Shown here piece by piece: positions 21,661 to 32,300 of a DNA stretch of 64,000 nucleotides. This stretch comes from Prorocentrum cordatum (taxonomy: Eukaryota; Sar; Dinophyceae; Prorocentrales; Prorocentraceae): assembly GCA_963575745.1 (NCBI GenBank), contig CAUYUJ010012758.1:260001-324000 (forward strand), written 5' to 3'. Made by a program: the position numbers and the translations under genes. Each line of letters starts with the position of its first letter. Position 1 is the first letter of the stretch. The notes under the pieces are model-generated. The model ran no database searches. It had not been told where the DNA came from and saw nothing but the letters and a program-made list of their open reading frames with translations.

Positions 21661-22695
21661 GGCACGATATTGATGGTGATGGTAATGGCGATGATGATGC
21701 CTGATGAAGATGATAATGACGATGACAGTGAGGACGCGGAATGGGAGGAGGGAGGAGGGGGAGGAGGAAGGAGTGAGGGAGACGCGGGGCGCTGTCTCTT
21801 CAAAACGAGGACCCAACACCACCACAGGATGGTTGGGAGTAATATCATGATGCTTGGGCTTCTGATGTTCAAGCCGCCCCTTAGCCTCACATCCCGATTC
21901 GATCCGATTTCCCGATTCGGTGCTGTGAGATCCGACGTCGCAAAAAATTCAGCATCGTGAAAATGACGATTGGAGCCCTAGACGCCATCTTTCTGCGGCG
22001 CTTTTTTTTGCTGGATCGGTACAGGAGGGTCCCGGTGCCCGAAGCCGGGCCAGAACGCACGGCGTTAAGAATTGCAGCGATTGGGTCTCAGGGTTCCCCC
22101 TTTTCCTCCTGACCCTCGTCCAGCTCCTCCCCCTGCCCCATGCCCTCCTGGGGAAGGAATGGTCCTGGGGAGGGAATGGAGGAGGAGGAGGAGGTAAAGT
22201 TAGCGCAGCGCAGCACCCTCATAGCAGCAAAGGTGATGAGGCGGGTCGAGGAGTAGAAGGTCGGCGAGTTAGAACGTACATTCCGATGTCTTCCTATGAA
22301 TTTCTAGGAAAGATGCAGCCGGAACAGGCGTGAGAGCACCGCCGTGTGAACTTGATGGCGTATTTGTAAATAGCGATCGCAGTCATCGGGACCAACAATG
22401 TAGTTGGCATCGAGGCGAGATCACGATCCCAGAATAGATGCTTGACGCTTCGCGTATCCCCACCAGCGGTCATTTTGTCCCTAGCATGTGCATACGCCAC
22501 TGCGGACAATTATCTTCGTACCGCGCCCCGGACGGTAACCCGCTTCTTGACCTTCGCCAGGGAGCCGCCGACCCCCCCCAAAAAAGTATCCCCACCAGCC
22601 CATTCAGAGGCCATCTTGGAGGCCATCGTGGAGCAGGAAGGAGGAGGCCGTTCTAGAGGCCGGGGGATTGTGGCGGACCTCGTCGTGTTCATATG
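21661..22695. other. Unassigned, with GAT and GAGG low complexity
   Basis: 21670-21790 is GAT/GAGG-rich. 22221-22255 is a copy of TAGCAGCAAAGGTG followed by GGGTCGAGGAGTAG, as at 857-885. GCGTATCCCCACCAG occurs at about 22452 and TATCCCCACCAGCCC at about 22587. No gene was recognised. Confidence 0.4.
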
Positions 22696-23114
22696 GTTTT
22701 ATCGAGTGAAACGTTCCTCCGCCTTTCTTTTTTGAGTGAATGTTTGATGTTTGTTCTTTGCTGCGTTATCCTGTTCTTCCTTTCTTTTTTTCGTTCGTTC
22801 GTTCTCTCGTCATCTACTCCACACTCTTCGTCTCTCTCTCTCTCTCTCTCTCTCCGTCTCTCTTCCTCTATCCTTCTGGTTTCGACAGCCTTCAAGTAAT
22901 CATGCCCCCCCCCCCGAGCATGGTCTTCGAAATTCCAGCCCTCTGCCAAGCGGCATGGGGTTGGAATTTCGAGGACCATGCTCGGGGGGGGCATGTTTTG
23001 GGGGACCTTCGGACGTTCCGAGGTGTTTCTTGCGCTTCCAGCGTTGTCGTCCTGCTTTTTCTTATGTCTCATTCCCTCTCTTATCATTTATCCCGCTCTC
23101 GTCGCCTCTCTCTC

Positions 23115-23145
<31 letters not shown>

Positions 23146-23181
23146 CGTTCCTCGTTCATTCTTTAGTTCTGCTCTCATATG

Positions 23182-23220
<39 letters not shown>

Positions 23221-23340
23221 TCCTCGTTCTCTTTCTCTATCCTCGATCCTCTCCCCTTCACTTGAGGCCCCGTGTGCATAAGGAAGGAGGAGAAGGAGGA
23301 TAGGAGGAGGAGGAGGAGGAGGACGACGATGGGGAGGAGG
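22696..23340 (+). repeat. (TC)n-rich block around a cruciform
   Basis: Three TC dinucleotide runs (about 22828-22862, 23108-23152, 23182-23222) and a GGA run (23283-23335) flank the inverted repeat at 22901-22995. The frames across it are Ser/Leu repeats. Confidence 0.8.
22901..22995. repeat. ~40-bp-arm inverted repeat (cruciform)
   Basis: Left arm starts CATG, C11, GAGCATGGTC and continues TTCGAAATTCCAGCCC; right arm is its near-perfect complement (GGGGTTGGAATTTCGAGG, then ACCATGCTC, G8, CATG). The loop is about 15 nt. Mismatches are few and the C/G runs differ in length. Confidence 0.9.
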
Positions 23341-24840
23341 ATCAGATGATGTAATCGCGGAAAGGAATGCTGGACATTGCAATTTCGTCTGAGGCTCGTG
23401 ATGCCGTCGGCGGATGCGGGCTGGGGGGTATTCCTTTGTGGTAGACGTCAATAAGAGTCCTCATGGGGGTTGCAATAGAAACTCTTCTGCGAAGGGAGGC
23501 ATTGGAACTCGGCAGCGCAATGCTAAAGCAGTGCCAACGCCATGCCACACCAATGCCAAGGCGACCCCAATCCAATGCCAATGGGGGCAATCCTTTGTGG
23601 TGAATTTCAATTGTAATCCTTTTTGCGGAGGGTTTCAATAGGAATCCTTCTGCGAAGGGAGGCATTGGGACTCACCGTCGCAATGCCAGCGCAATGCTCA
23701 AACAGTGCCAACGAAATACCAAAGCAATGCCAAGGCGACCCGAATACGATGTCAATGCCATGTCGTTGGGGGCAATCCTTTTTGGTGGATTTCAATGGGA
23801 ATCTTTCTTCTGGGGGTTGCAACAGGAATCCTTCTGCGAAGGGAGGCATTAGGACTCGCCAGCGCAATGCCAGCGCACTTGCAACGCAATGCCAGCACAA
23901 TGTTAAACAAATGCCAATCGGGGGCATCCTCGCTTGGTGTATTTCAAATGGAATCCTTATGGGATGATGCCATTGCGAACCCATGTTCGGAGGATTTCAA
24001 TGGGAATCCTTATGTGAAGGGTTTCGATTGCAATCCTTCTGTGGAGGATTTCAATGTGAGTCCTTCTTGTGTTCGTATGTGTGGGGGGGTCATTAGGCAT
24101 CCTTCTTACTGGGATCGAGTAATCTGAATGTCTCTGTGGAGCGTCCGATTAGGACTCGCGAGCGCAATGCCAACGCAGTGCCAACGCAATGCAAAACCAA
24201 TGCCATGGCGATCCCAATCCAATACCAATGCGATGCCAATTGGGGCAATCCGTTGTGCTAGATTTCAATAGGAATCTTTTTGTGGAGGGTGTCAATAGAA
24301 ACCCTTCTGCGAAGGGAGTAATTAGGACTCGCCAGCGCAATGCCAAAGCAGTACAAACGCAATGCCAGCGCAATGCCAAGGCGTTCCCAACCCAATGTCA
24401 ATGCAATGCCAATAGGGGAAATCCGTGGTGGTAGATTCCAATAGGAATCCTTCAGTGAAGGGCTTCGCATGGAATCCTTCTGTGAAGATTTCAGTATGAA
24501 CCATTTTTGCGGAGGGTTTCAATCGGAGTCCTTCGTGTGGGGGGGGTCCATGGGAGTCCTTCTGTGGAGGATTCGACGCAGCGCAATGCCCACGCACTGC
24601 AAAGCACAATTCCAGCGCAATGCCAAACCATTGCCGAACCAATGCCAATGCAATGCCAACGGGGGGATTCCTTCTTTAGCAGTCCTTCTGCAGGTGATCC
24701 CATAGGAACCTACATGTGGAGGATTTCAATAGCAATCCTTCTGTGGAGGGTTTCGATAGGAGTCCTCCTGTGCAGGATTTCGCTATGAACCCTTATTGCG
24801 GGGGCTTTCAATCGTAATCCTTCCAGAGGTGAGGACATAT
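23341..24840 (+). repeat. Higher-order repeat of CAATGCCAA and GGAATCCTTCTG words
   Basis: Short units AATGCCAACGCAATGCCAA alternate with GGAGGATTTCAATAGGAATC. The marker CTTCTGCGAAGGGAG occurs at 23484, 23647, 23831 and 24304, giving a composite unit of about 160-185 bp in the first half. Every frame is open and repetitive. No gene. Confidence 0.85.
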
Positions 24841-25278
24841 GAGGCCACGTCGGTTTTTTTTTGTTTTCGCCGTCGCCCCCCAGAAAAAAAATAATAAAAA
24901 AAAAAAAACGGCTTCGCGTGTTTGTTTCTTGGGGGGAGGAGAGCAACAAAAACAATACGGAAGGTGGGGAGGAGGAGGAGGAGGAGGAGGAGAAGGAGGA
25001 GGAGGAAGAGGAGGAGGAGGAGGAGAAGGAGGAGGAGGAGAGAAGACAGAGGAGCAATGATGCGCAACCCCTAAGGAAAACCATACGAAAACACACTCGA
25101 AAGGCGAGGTCCGCCACAATGCCCCGTTCTCGAGGAGGAGGAGGAGAGGAGGAGGCGAGGAGGAGGAGGGGAGGGAGAGGGAGAGAGAGGAGGGAGGAGG
25201 GGGGGGATGAGGGAGAGGGAGGAGGGAGGAGGGAGGAGGAGAGGGAGGAGGAGGGAGGAGGAGGGGAGGGAGGAAGGA

Positions 25279-25309
<31 letters not shown>

Positions 25310-25684
25310 AGGAGGAGGAGAAGGAGGAGAAAGAAGAGGAGAAGACAGAGGAGCAATGATGCGTTACCCCTAAAGAAATCCATACGAAAACACCACTCGC
25401 AAGGCGAGGTTCACCACAATCCCCCGTTCCCGAGGAGGAGGAGGAGGAGGAGGAGGAGGAGGAGGAGGCGGAGGAGGAGGCGGAGGAGGGAGGAGGAGGG
25501 AGGAGGGAGAGAGAGGAAGGAGGAGGGAGGAGGGGGAGGGAGGAGGGAGGAAGGAGGAGGGAGGAGGGGAGGACAAGGGAGAGGAGGAGGGCGGAGGAGG
25601 GAGAGGGAGGAAGGAGGAGGGAGGAAGGGAGGGGGAGGGAGGGAGGAGGGAGGGAGGAGGGAGGGAGGGAGGAGGGGAGGGAGG

Positions 25685-25717
<33 letters not shown>

Positions 25718-25740
25718 AGGAGGAGGAGGAGGAGGAGGCT
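24841..25740 (+). repeat. Polypurine block (GGA/GAG/GGGA)
   Basis: After a T-run and an A-run (24850-24912), the + strand is almost pure purine at 24960-25050, 25128-25350 and 25430-25738, with GGAA/GGCA interruptions. Two near-copies of an intervening segment (about 25045-25120 and 25348-25425, GAGCAATGATGCG...CTAA(G/A)GAAA) separate the blocks, so a unit of about 300 bp was duplicated. Confidence 0.85.
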
Positions 25741-26600
25741 CCCTCCTGGCTCCGTTTTGCCGCGGCTCAGCAGGGTGCCTTTCCCCCCTCCTGCGCCAAC
25801 CGGTGCGCCGCCCGCGGCCCGCGACCAACCGCGATGACCGCGTTGCTCGCCGCGGGCAGGCAGGGGCCGAGGCGCGGGCCCCCTTCGGCGGGGAGGGGTG
25901 CTCCTCCTCCCTCCTCGCGCTCCTCCCCCTCCCTCCTGCTCGTCCTGCTCCTCCTGCTCCTCCTCCTCCTCCTCCTCCTCCTCCTCCTCCTCCGCCGCCG
26001 CTCCTCCTCCTCCTCCTCCTCCTCCGCCGCCTCCTCCTCCTCCTCCGCCTCCTCCTCCTCCTCCTCCTCCTCCTCCTCCTCCTCCTCCTCCTCCTCCTCC
26101 TCCTCCTCCTCCTCCTCCTCCTCCTCTCCTCTCTCCTCCTCTGCTCCTCCTCCTCATACTCCGCCGCCGCCTCCTCTTCCTCCTCCTCCTCCTCCGCCGC
26201 CGCCGCCTTCTCTTCCTCCTCCTCCTCCTTCTCCTCCTCCTCCTGCTTCTCCTCCTTCTCCTGCTCCTCCGCCTCCTCCTCCTCCGCCGCCTCCTCCTCC
26301 TCCTCCTCCTCCTCCTCCTCCTCCTCCTCCTCCTCCTCCTCCTCCTCCTCCTCCTCCTCCTCCTCCTCCTCCTCTTGCTCCTCCTCATCATCCTCCTTCT
26401 CCTGCTCCTCCTGCTCTTCCTCCTCTTCCTGCTCCTCCTCCTCCTCCTCCTCCTCCTTCTCCTCCGCCGCCTCCTCCTCCTCCGCCGCCTCCCTCCTCCT
26501 CCGCTTCCTCCTCCTCCGCCGCCTCCGCCTCCGCCTCCGCCGCCGCCTCTTCCTCCTCCGCCTCATCCTCCTCCTCCGCATCCTCCCTTCTCCTTTGAGC
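25741..26600 (+). repeat. Polypyrimidine block (CTC/TCC)n, opposite strand sense
   Basis: After about 160 bp of unique sequence the composition flips: 25905-26600 on + is almost pure pyrimidine (CTC with CGC variants). With 24960-25740 it forms a huge imperfect purine/pyrimidine inverted repeat. The poly-Leu, poly-Ser and poly-Pro frames are artefacts. Confidence 0.85.
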
Positions 26601-26680
26601 GATCGCAGCGACGCATGCTCTCCGATTGCTCGGCCGCGCGTCTGGGGAGAGGGGGGGGCAGGGGGGGAGAGAGGGACCTG

Positions 26681-26879
26681 GGCCTCCCAGACGTGGTCCG
26701 CGCAGATGGGGTCGGAGGATCGCACCGCAACGCCGATGCGACTCGATGTGGAGCCGGATTTTCTCCACGCCGATGGCGCCGCCGATGCTCCGCCGACGTC
26801 GCCGATGAATCGGCGATGCATCGACGATGCGGCGCGATCCTCCGATTCCATCTACTCGGACCCCATCGAAAAGGCCTCT
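26681..26879. mobile_element. MITE-like palindromic element, copy 1
   Basis: About 199 bp with imperfect terminal inverted repeats of about 45 bp: left GGCCTCCCAGACGTGG...GATGGGGTCGGAGGATCGC; right, reverse-complemented, GAGGCCTTTTCGATGGGGTC...ATCGGAGGATCGC. The centre is rich in GCCGATG/CATCGGC palindromes. It matches copy 2 at 28768-28963. No coding capacity. Confidence 0.7.
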
Positions 26880-28134
26880 ACAGGGGTGGTCGGCCCATCC
26901 CGCCGCCGCGCCTGGTTGTAGGTCAGAAATTGTTTCCCCCGTCTTTGTGCCCTCTAGGGCCCTTGGGCCCACAAAAGTCTTGTGAGAAGACGACCCGGGC
27001 GCTATGGAAGCCCTCGGAGATTTGTGAATTCGGGGTCCAGGCCTTTCGAAAGACCTCCAAGATTGAGGACTGAGGCTCAGGGGACTGAACAGGGGACTTT
27101 ACACTCCAGCTCGCACTTCGCAGGCACGGCGACAGATTGAGAAAACAAGACGGCGTTTGTTCTACATGTTCGGCCTCTGGGGCCCTTCGCTGGGTTCCAG
27201 GACCAGCAAAAAGCGGCTCACGATGAAACATCGGTCTCGGGGAGAGGGTCGGCACTTCGGGAACCCCGTGTTGAAAAAGTCCAGTCATCCGATGTTTATT
27301 GCAGGTGCCCTCGCGCACTATCTGACATTGTACCCCTCCCACCGATCCCGTCCCGTTGCGCTAATTTGAGATCTGTCCGCCGACAGATTTCGTGGCGGAC
27401 GTGAAACCCGGACGGACGGACGGGGGGAGAGGGGAGGACGGCGCGGGTCGGCCCCGCCGCACCCCTTTCCTCGAAGCACGGGCGCCTCGGGAAAGCCAGT
27501 TGCATGAGCTGATTCGCCAACCTCCCATTTGCCTTCCCCTCCCGCTTTCGTCCGACCCGTGCGGAGGGAGGAGGAGGAGGAGGAGGAGGAGGAGGAGGGG
27601 CATGTTCGGCCCATCCTTGACTGCTGCCGGGCCATCGTCTCATTCTATGGAACGACTTGGTTTTTGTTCCATCGCATACATTCCGTTGGCTTGGCATCGT
27701 ATCCCCCCCCCCGCTTCTCCCCCCTCGTTCTACTGTACTGTATCCCCCCCCGCTTCTCCCCTCCTCTCCTCTCCCCCTCCTCCTTGTGTGACCCTCCTCT
27801 CCTCTCCCACCGCCTCCTCGCGTGATATCCGACCCCGAGCCAAGCCTCCGAGGGCTGTTTCTGGAGGGCCGCCGCGGCGGTCGCGGCAGCCACAAGTCGG
27901 TGGCAGGATGTTGTCAAAAGGTGGCATGCCCCTGCCCAGCACCCCCCCCCGCTCTGCGACGTAGACGTGACCCATGATTAGCTACATAACGACAGAGGGT
28001 TGTGAGCTTATGACCAACATGGGCAGTCCTGCTTTTTCGGTGAGGGGCCGATGATCACGCAACCAAACATCAAACAACCTCGATCCTTCGTCCTCGACAA
28101 GTTGTATTCGAGGCGCCCAACGTTTCCGCCCCCC
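26880..28134. other. Region upstream of THF1-like gene; repeats
   Basis: 27185-27295 is a copy of the dispersed GAAAA family (ACCAGCAAAAAGCGG, ...GGGAACCCCGTGTTGAAAAA). 27565-27599 is (GGA)n. 27695-27800 has C-runs with CGCTTCTCCCC. Any promoter or spliced-leader acceptor of the downstream gene would lie here, but I see no sequence that decides it. Confidence 0.4.
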
Positions 28135-28308
28135 ATGGCGAGGAGGCGCGCTGCGCGCGGCACCGCGGCCGCGCTGGCGGTGGCCTGCGCGACCACGCTC
28201 GCGGCGCAGCTGGGCTTCGCCGGGTCCCAGGCGGCCTCTCGGGTCCATCGGGCCTTCGAGCTGGCTGGGGGCCTGACTGGTTCCGACCAGCCGGAATTGG
28301 GCGGGCAG
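28135..28308 (+). CDS. THF1/Psb29-like protein, exon 1 (targeting leader)
   Basis: First exon of a six-exon gene (28135-28308, 31111-31190, 33472-33531, 36367-36454, 49119-49175, 53223-53321; 558 nt, 185 residues plus stop). THF1/Psb29 is known in cyanobacteria and plastids as a thylakoid protein needed for photosystem II assembly and repair and linked to FtsH. This exon encodes 58 residues: basic start MARRRAARG, hydrophobic AAALAVACATTLAAQLGF, then a Ser/Arg-bearing stretch, as in bipartite plastid leaders of dinoflagellates. It ends GGGCAG|GT in phase 0 and joins exon 2 in frame. The body (residues 59-167) follows the family pattern: VADT...FYKTYP, MYRPFVMDLM, VHL, YDAIFGLG, LMGAY, EKIW, SLDGKAMQED. 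The usual coiled-coil tail is replaced by a short Pro-rich end. Assigned from memory of the family without a search. Confidence 0.65.
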
Positions 28309-28349
28309 GTTCGAGGTTCTGGGTTCGGAGAAGGTTTTTTCCTTTTGTT

Positions 28350-28460
28350 TGGCATCTGGGGGCCGTTTTCGGACCCCGGGACCAGTGAAAAACAGATCCA
28401 GGGTGAAAACTTGCCCCAGATGGATCTCGGGAGAGAGGGTCCGGGGACCGATTTTGATGG
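28350..28460 (+). repeat. Dispersed ~110-bp GAAAA family, intron 1 copy
   Basis: GGGACCAGTGAAAAACAGATC, then GGTGAAAACTTGCCCC, GGGAGAGAGGGTCCGG. Related copies are at 650-740, 21025-21085, 27185-27295, 30345-30450, 61190-61310 and 61690-61800, all on the + strand. They share the order GGGACC..C(G/A)AAAAAC, G..GAAAA.TTG.CC, G.GGTCC.G and a final ...GAAAAAA(C). No poly-A or tRNA-like promoter was seen. Confidence 0.6.
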
Positions 28461-28767
28461 GATTTGACCTCAACCCCCCTCTGGGCACCCAGCCAGTTCA
28501 GACTCCCGAGGGCGCCTGCAACTCAGGCCCGCCCTGCGCATCCGCGGCGCAGCGCGACCTCTATGGCTGCACGTAAGATCTGCGGTCAGAAATTTTGGCT
28601 CAGCCCGTCGCTCCGCCAGATCTGGCCCACCGCGCCTCGGCGCAACACGCTATCCACTCCCCGGCCCCCAGTCGTCAACATCTCGAGCTGTCCTGAGCCT
28701 CCTCGCAGGGCATAGCGTGTCGCCGGGGCCGCCGGGGCTACACGCCGAGCAGAAGTTCCCGACCGTA

Positions 28768-28963
28768 GGCCTCCCAGATGGGCTCCGAGTAGATGGGGTC
28801 AAAGGATCGCTCCGCATCGCCGATGCATCGCCGATGCGGCTCGATGTGGAGCCAGACGTGTATCCTTGCCGATGGCGAGGATGCATCGCCGATGCATCGG
28901 CGAGGCATTGGCGATGCGTCGCATGCGTCCGACCCCATCTGCCCCGACCCCATCTATGAGGCG
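28768..28963. mobile_element. MITE-like palindromic element, copy 2
   Basis: Same family as 26681-26879. Left end GGCCTCCCAGATGGGCTCCG...AGATGGGGTC; right end, reverse-complemented, GCCTCATAGATGGGGTCGG...AGATGGGGTC. Interior shares CGATG(T)GGAGCC and many CATCGCCGATGCATCG palindromes. It lies inside intron 1 of the THF1-like gene. Confidence 0.7.
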
Positions 28964-31110
28964 TCTATTGACTGCACGTGGGAGTGGCCCTTCGCCGGAG
29001 TGACCTGCGGTGCGCGGCGCCCCTGAGATCCAGGCGTCGCAGTGTGTGTCGCACCGGGCGGTTTCGCCCGATTGTGGGGCCCGGCCTGGGACCATCACAG
29101 ATCGATGCGATTCGAGAGTGCAGCAGAAAGACGGAGTCTGGGGATCCGATCGCGGTTTCCACGAGGTCGCAATAGTTTCGCGATGTCCGGCCTCATTTGG
29201 CAGAATCCAGTTGAATTCCGTTTCGTCCCGCTCAATCTGGCTTAATTTGGCTTAGTCTTGGGCTGAATCAAGGGGCAAGGGCGGTTGAATGGCCCCTGAA
29301 TCGGGCCTGTTAGCTTCGAACCGTTTTTGCGAAGACCTCCCAGAAATTGCTTCCTAACACCCTGCGCATCGACGGCGCAGCGCGGCATCTGGTCCACTCG
29401 CGTCGTGAGCAAAAATATTGACGCTTCTCGCATCCCCACCAGTCAGGAGCAACGTTGCGGCGGGGGGAGGGGGGACAGGCCCAGAGGCGGATGCATCGGC
29501 CCCCAATCGCCCACAGATCGCCGGTCGGAAGCCCGGTATATCGCGTGTCCACACCAGACCAGCCAGAAACAATGCCCTAGTGAGTTCGCATGGGCCAGGG
29601 AAATGTGGGAGCAGGCGATGGAACACAGAGGCGGGGGCAGCCGTCAAACCAAAGCTCGGAAGCAACCTGAGCGGGGCCAGGAGTTGAACATGAATGCTTC
29701 CTCGCACCTTTGGATCTGCGAGCCTCTTGGCAGCTTCCCTGGGCCGCCTTGGAGGCTTTGGGGGCTCTCTCTGGGGGCACGCTCGGGGGTCTCTTGAGGC
29801 CCTTTTGGTGGCAGTTCAAACCCTCTTGGAGGACACGATCAAAGAAGGGACGGGGGATGCAGCGGCGGCGGCGGCGCCGCCCCCAGGCGACTCCTGGCCG
29901 TGCCCGCGCGGCCGCGCTGCGGGCGAGCCCTGTGGACCAGGAGCGCCACGGGGTCAGGGCGGCCCCTTTCCCGCCCTCATACCTCCTCCGTTCGGGGTGG
30001 CCGAAATGAGCACGGAAACAAGGATTGCGAAATCCATCAGCAGCGCTTGTTCTTTAGGAGCCAGATTCGATGTCGGCGTCGTTGTGGTCGTTGTCCACTT
30101 GAGACGCAGACTCGCTTGCCCAACAGGGGCCGCTGTCGGCTTTGGACAACATTTGCTGTTGGGCATCGTACCCATTTTGTCCGTATCAATTCCAGACGTC
30201 CGAATCCATCCGTCCTTCCTCTGCCTCCTTCATCTTCTTCACTCTCCTCCTCCCTCCTCTTCACCCCTCCTCCGCCGCCTTACCTTCCCCCTAATCGCGT
30301 CGGAGGTTTATGCACCGTCAGGCGAGGGCCTCCAGAGGCCCTCGCCTGGCCCCAGGATCGCCAAAAAATCAGTCAGAACGAAAAACTGGCATTGAGAAAA
30401 GGTTCGGGACTTCTGGGAACCCCGTAGTGAAAAAAACAATGCATCGGATCGTTGGGTCCCTCCCCATCCCTCCTCCATCCGTCCCGCCTCATCACTCTTC
30501 TGCCTCCTCCTCCTCCTCCTCCTCCTCCTCCTCCTCCTCCTCCTCCTCCTCCTCCTCCTCTTCACTCTCCTTCTCCCTCCTTCCTTCTCCCCCCTCCTCT
30601 CGTCCCCATGAAGGTCTCGAGTGCCCTACCGGCAGGAGTTTGTACAATGTTCTTTGCGACACTGTTCGCCATGGAGGCAAGGGGTCGTGGGGGAAACAAG
30701 TCCTAGACCCCGAAGTTTTCTCCAAGGCCAGCCCACGATGTTGAGTCAGTTCTTGACCGCCACAGGGGCCCGTGAGGGGCCCTAGGGGCCCGAAATTGAT
30801 GAATCACATCGAGCCGTGCGCTCATGTTTCTCCCGATGGTTCAGCCCATCCACAACCCATCCTGCGAAGGCCGTGCGGCCGGTACCGCCGACCCTGAAGG
30901 GCGACGACGACGGCGACGACGAAAAACGTTCACGAATGTATGAGAAATCATTGGTTTCACGCTCTGGGGGGTGTATTGGGAGCGCTGTTAGGGGCTCTAT
31001 TGGGTCTCTTGGGGGCCTCTTGGGCGCCTCTGGGGCCTCCTGGGGGCCATCCATGACCCATTTGTTGCGGCACACCCCTCGGGCCACGCCCTCGTGCGCG
31101 CCGCCGGCAG
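28964..31110. other. Rest of intron 1: repeats, no other exon seen
   Basis: Holds CTTCTCGCATCCCCACCAG (about 29422), inverted CCCAAGAGGGC minisatellite (29735-29830 and 30965-31055), the 30070-30210 segment shared with 9163-9300, a GAAAA-family copy (30345-30450), and a (TCC)n run (30500-30565). Confidence 0.5.
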
Positions 31111-31190
31111 ATCAACAACCCCATCAAGACCGTCGCCGACACCATCGCTGATTTCTACAAGACCTACCCGCAGCCCCCATTGCTGCCCAT
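31111..31190 (+). CDS. THF1-like exon 2
   Basis: Follows GCCGGCAG (AG 31109-31110). Encodes INNPIKTVADTIADF and YKTYPQPPLLP and ends in phase 2 (AT|GTACCG). VADT..DFYKTYP corresponds to the (V)SDTKRAFY..YP start of the THF1 fold. Intron 1 (28309-31110, GT-AG, 2.8 kb) holds MITE copy 2 and several dispersed repeats. Confidence 0.7.
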
Positions 31191-31199
31191 GTACCGCCC

Positions 31200-31520
31200 C
31201 CAGAGCCGCCGCCAGCCCAGCCCGACAAGGAGGAACGGGAAGGGACGAAGAAGGGAGAGTAGGAGGAAGAGGAGGAGGAGGATGGAGGAAAGGGGGATGA
31301 GCAGCAGCAGGGCGGAGGTCGGAGGAGGAGGAGGAAGAGGAGGGAGGGAGGAGGAGGAGGCGGTGGGGGAGCAGGAGGAGGGACGGGGAGCAACGGGAGG
31401 CGAGAGGCGAGGGGAGGAGGAGGAGGAGGAGGAGGAGGAGGAGGAGGAGGAGGATAAGGATAAGGATAAGGATAAGGAGGAGGAGGGGGAGGGGGAGGGG
31501 GCGAGAGGAGGAAGGGGGGA
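31200..31520 (+). repeat. (GGA)n and GGATAA low complexity in intron 2
   Basis: Purine-rich GGA/GAG repeat with a short (GGATAA) hexamer run near 31452-31480. Confidence 0.8.
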
Positions 31521-31629
31521 CGGAGAGCATGAGGAGGTGGAGCGGGAGGAAGACCAGAAGGCCATACAAGCCTTCGGCTTCACTACCGAAGAAGCGCCCC
31601 CTTGAAAGACCAACACCCTATGGGCCTGC

Positions 31630-32300
31630 AATTCAGGCGAGGGCTCATTTTGGTAAGGAACTGGTTTGCATCATTCTAGCGAGCGAAAAGATATGCGAAA
31701 CGGTATGACCACACAGTTCAACGGCGCGTGCAGCGCGATTTCCGTTTTTTGTTGTTTGGGGGGATCACGTGTGTAAATGTTCCACGAAGTGTCGCGTATG
31801 GCCATGGTGTCCGATGGAGTCCCCGAGAGAACTACACGTTGAAAAGGAACCTGCCATCTACTCGTACAGCTGATACAGATCTCCAAGCTTCTGGTTTTGA
31901 TGATCAATGAGGTCTCAAGCGAGAGCCTCATCTTGAAAAGGAGTCGCCATTAATCTGTGCAATTGATGCAACTGTTTCGGACGAATCTGGGCGGCGCTCA
32001 GGCGAGGGCTCCAGTTTGAAAACGACACCCCTCCACCCTTGTATTCGCGGCAAGCTTTTAGCGCGCGGCGTTGAGGCGTGCAAGCCCATGTTTGGACAAG
32101 AAGCCGCCCTTCACCCCTGTAACGGATGTGCGCGGCGCTAAGGCGAGAGCTCCATTTGAAAAACGCTTTTCAGACGAACGTGCGTGACGCTGTGCGCGTG
32201 AGCCCTTTTTTCGAAAAGAAGCCGCCCTACATCCCTGTAACGGATGTGCGCCGCGCTAAGGCGTGAGGAGCTCCATTTTGGAAACGCCGCCCCTTCTACC
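31630..32300 (+). repeat. ~65-120-bp tandem repeat, about 5 copies
   Basis: Units start near 31905, 31993, 32068, 32132 and 32250. Each has GGCGCTAAGGCGAGAGCTCC-like sequence, a TTTGAAAA(C) run, GCCGCCCTTCACCCCTGTA-like sequence and GCGC. Lies wholly in intron 2. Frames are not conserved between units. Confidence 0.7.

Noticed and set aside
25370-27073. Long frames of poly-Arg, poly-Ser, poly-Pro, poly-Leu
   Set aside because: Produced by (CTC)n/(GGA)n repeats that are open in many frames on both strands.
28600-28615. Possible second spliced-leader relic (ATTTTGGCTCA)
   Set aside because: Only 11 bases match, the leader's 5' half is absent, and no gene or element starts after it.
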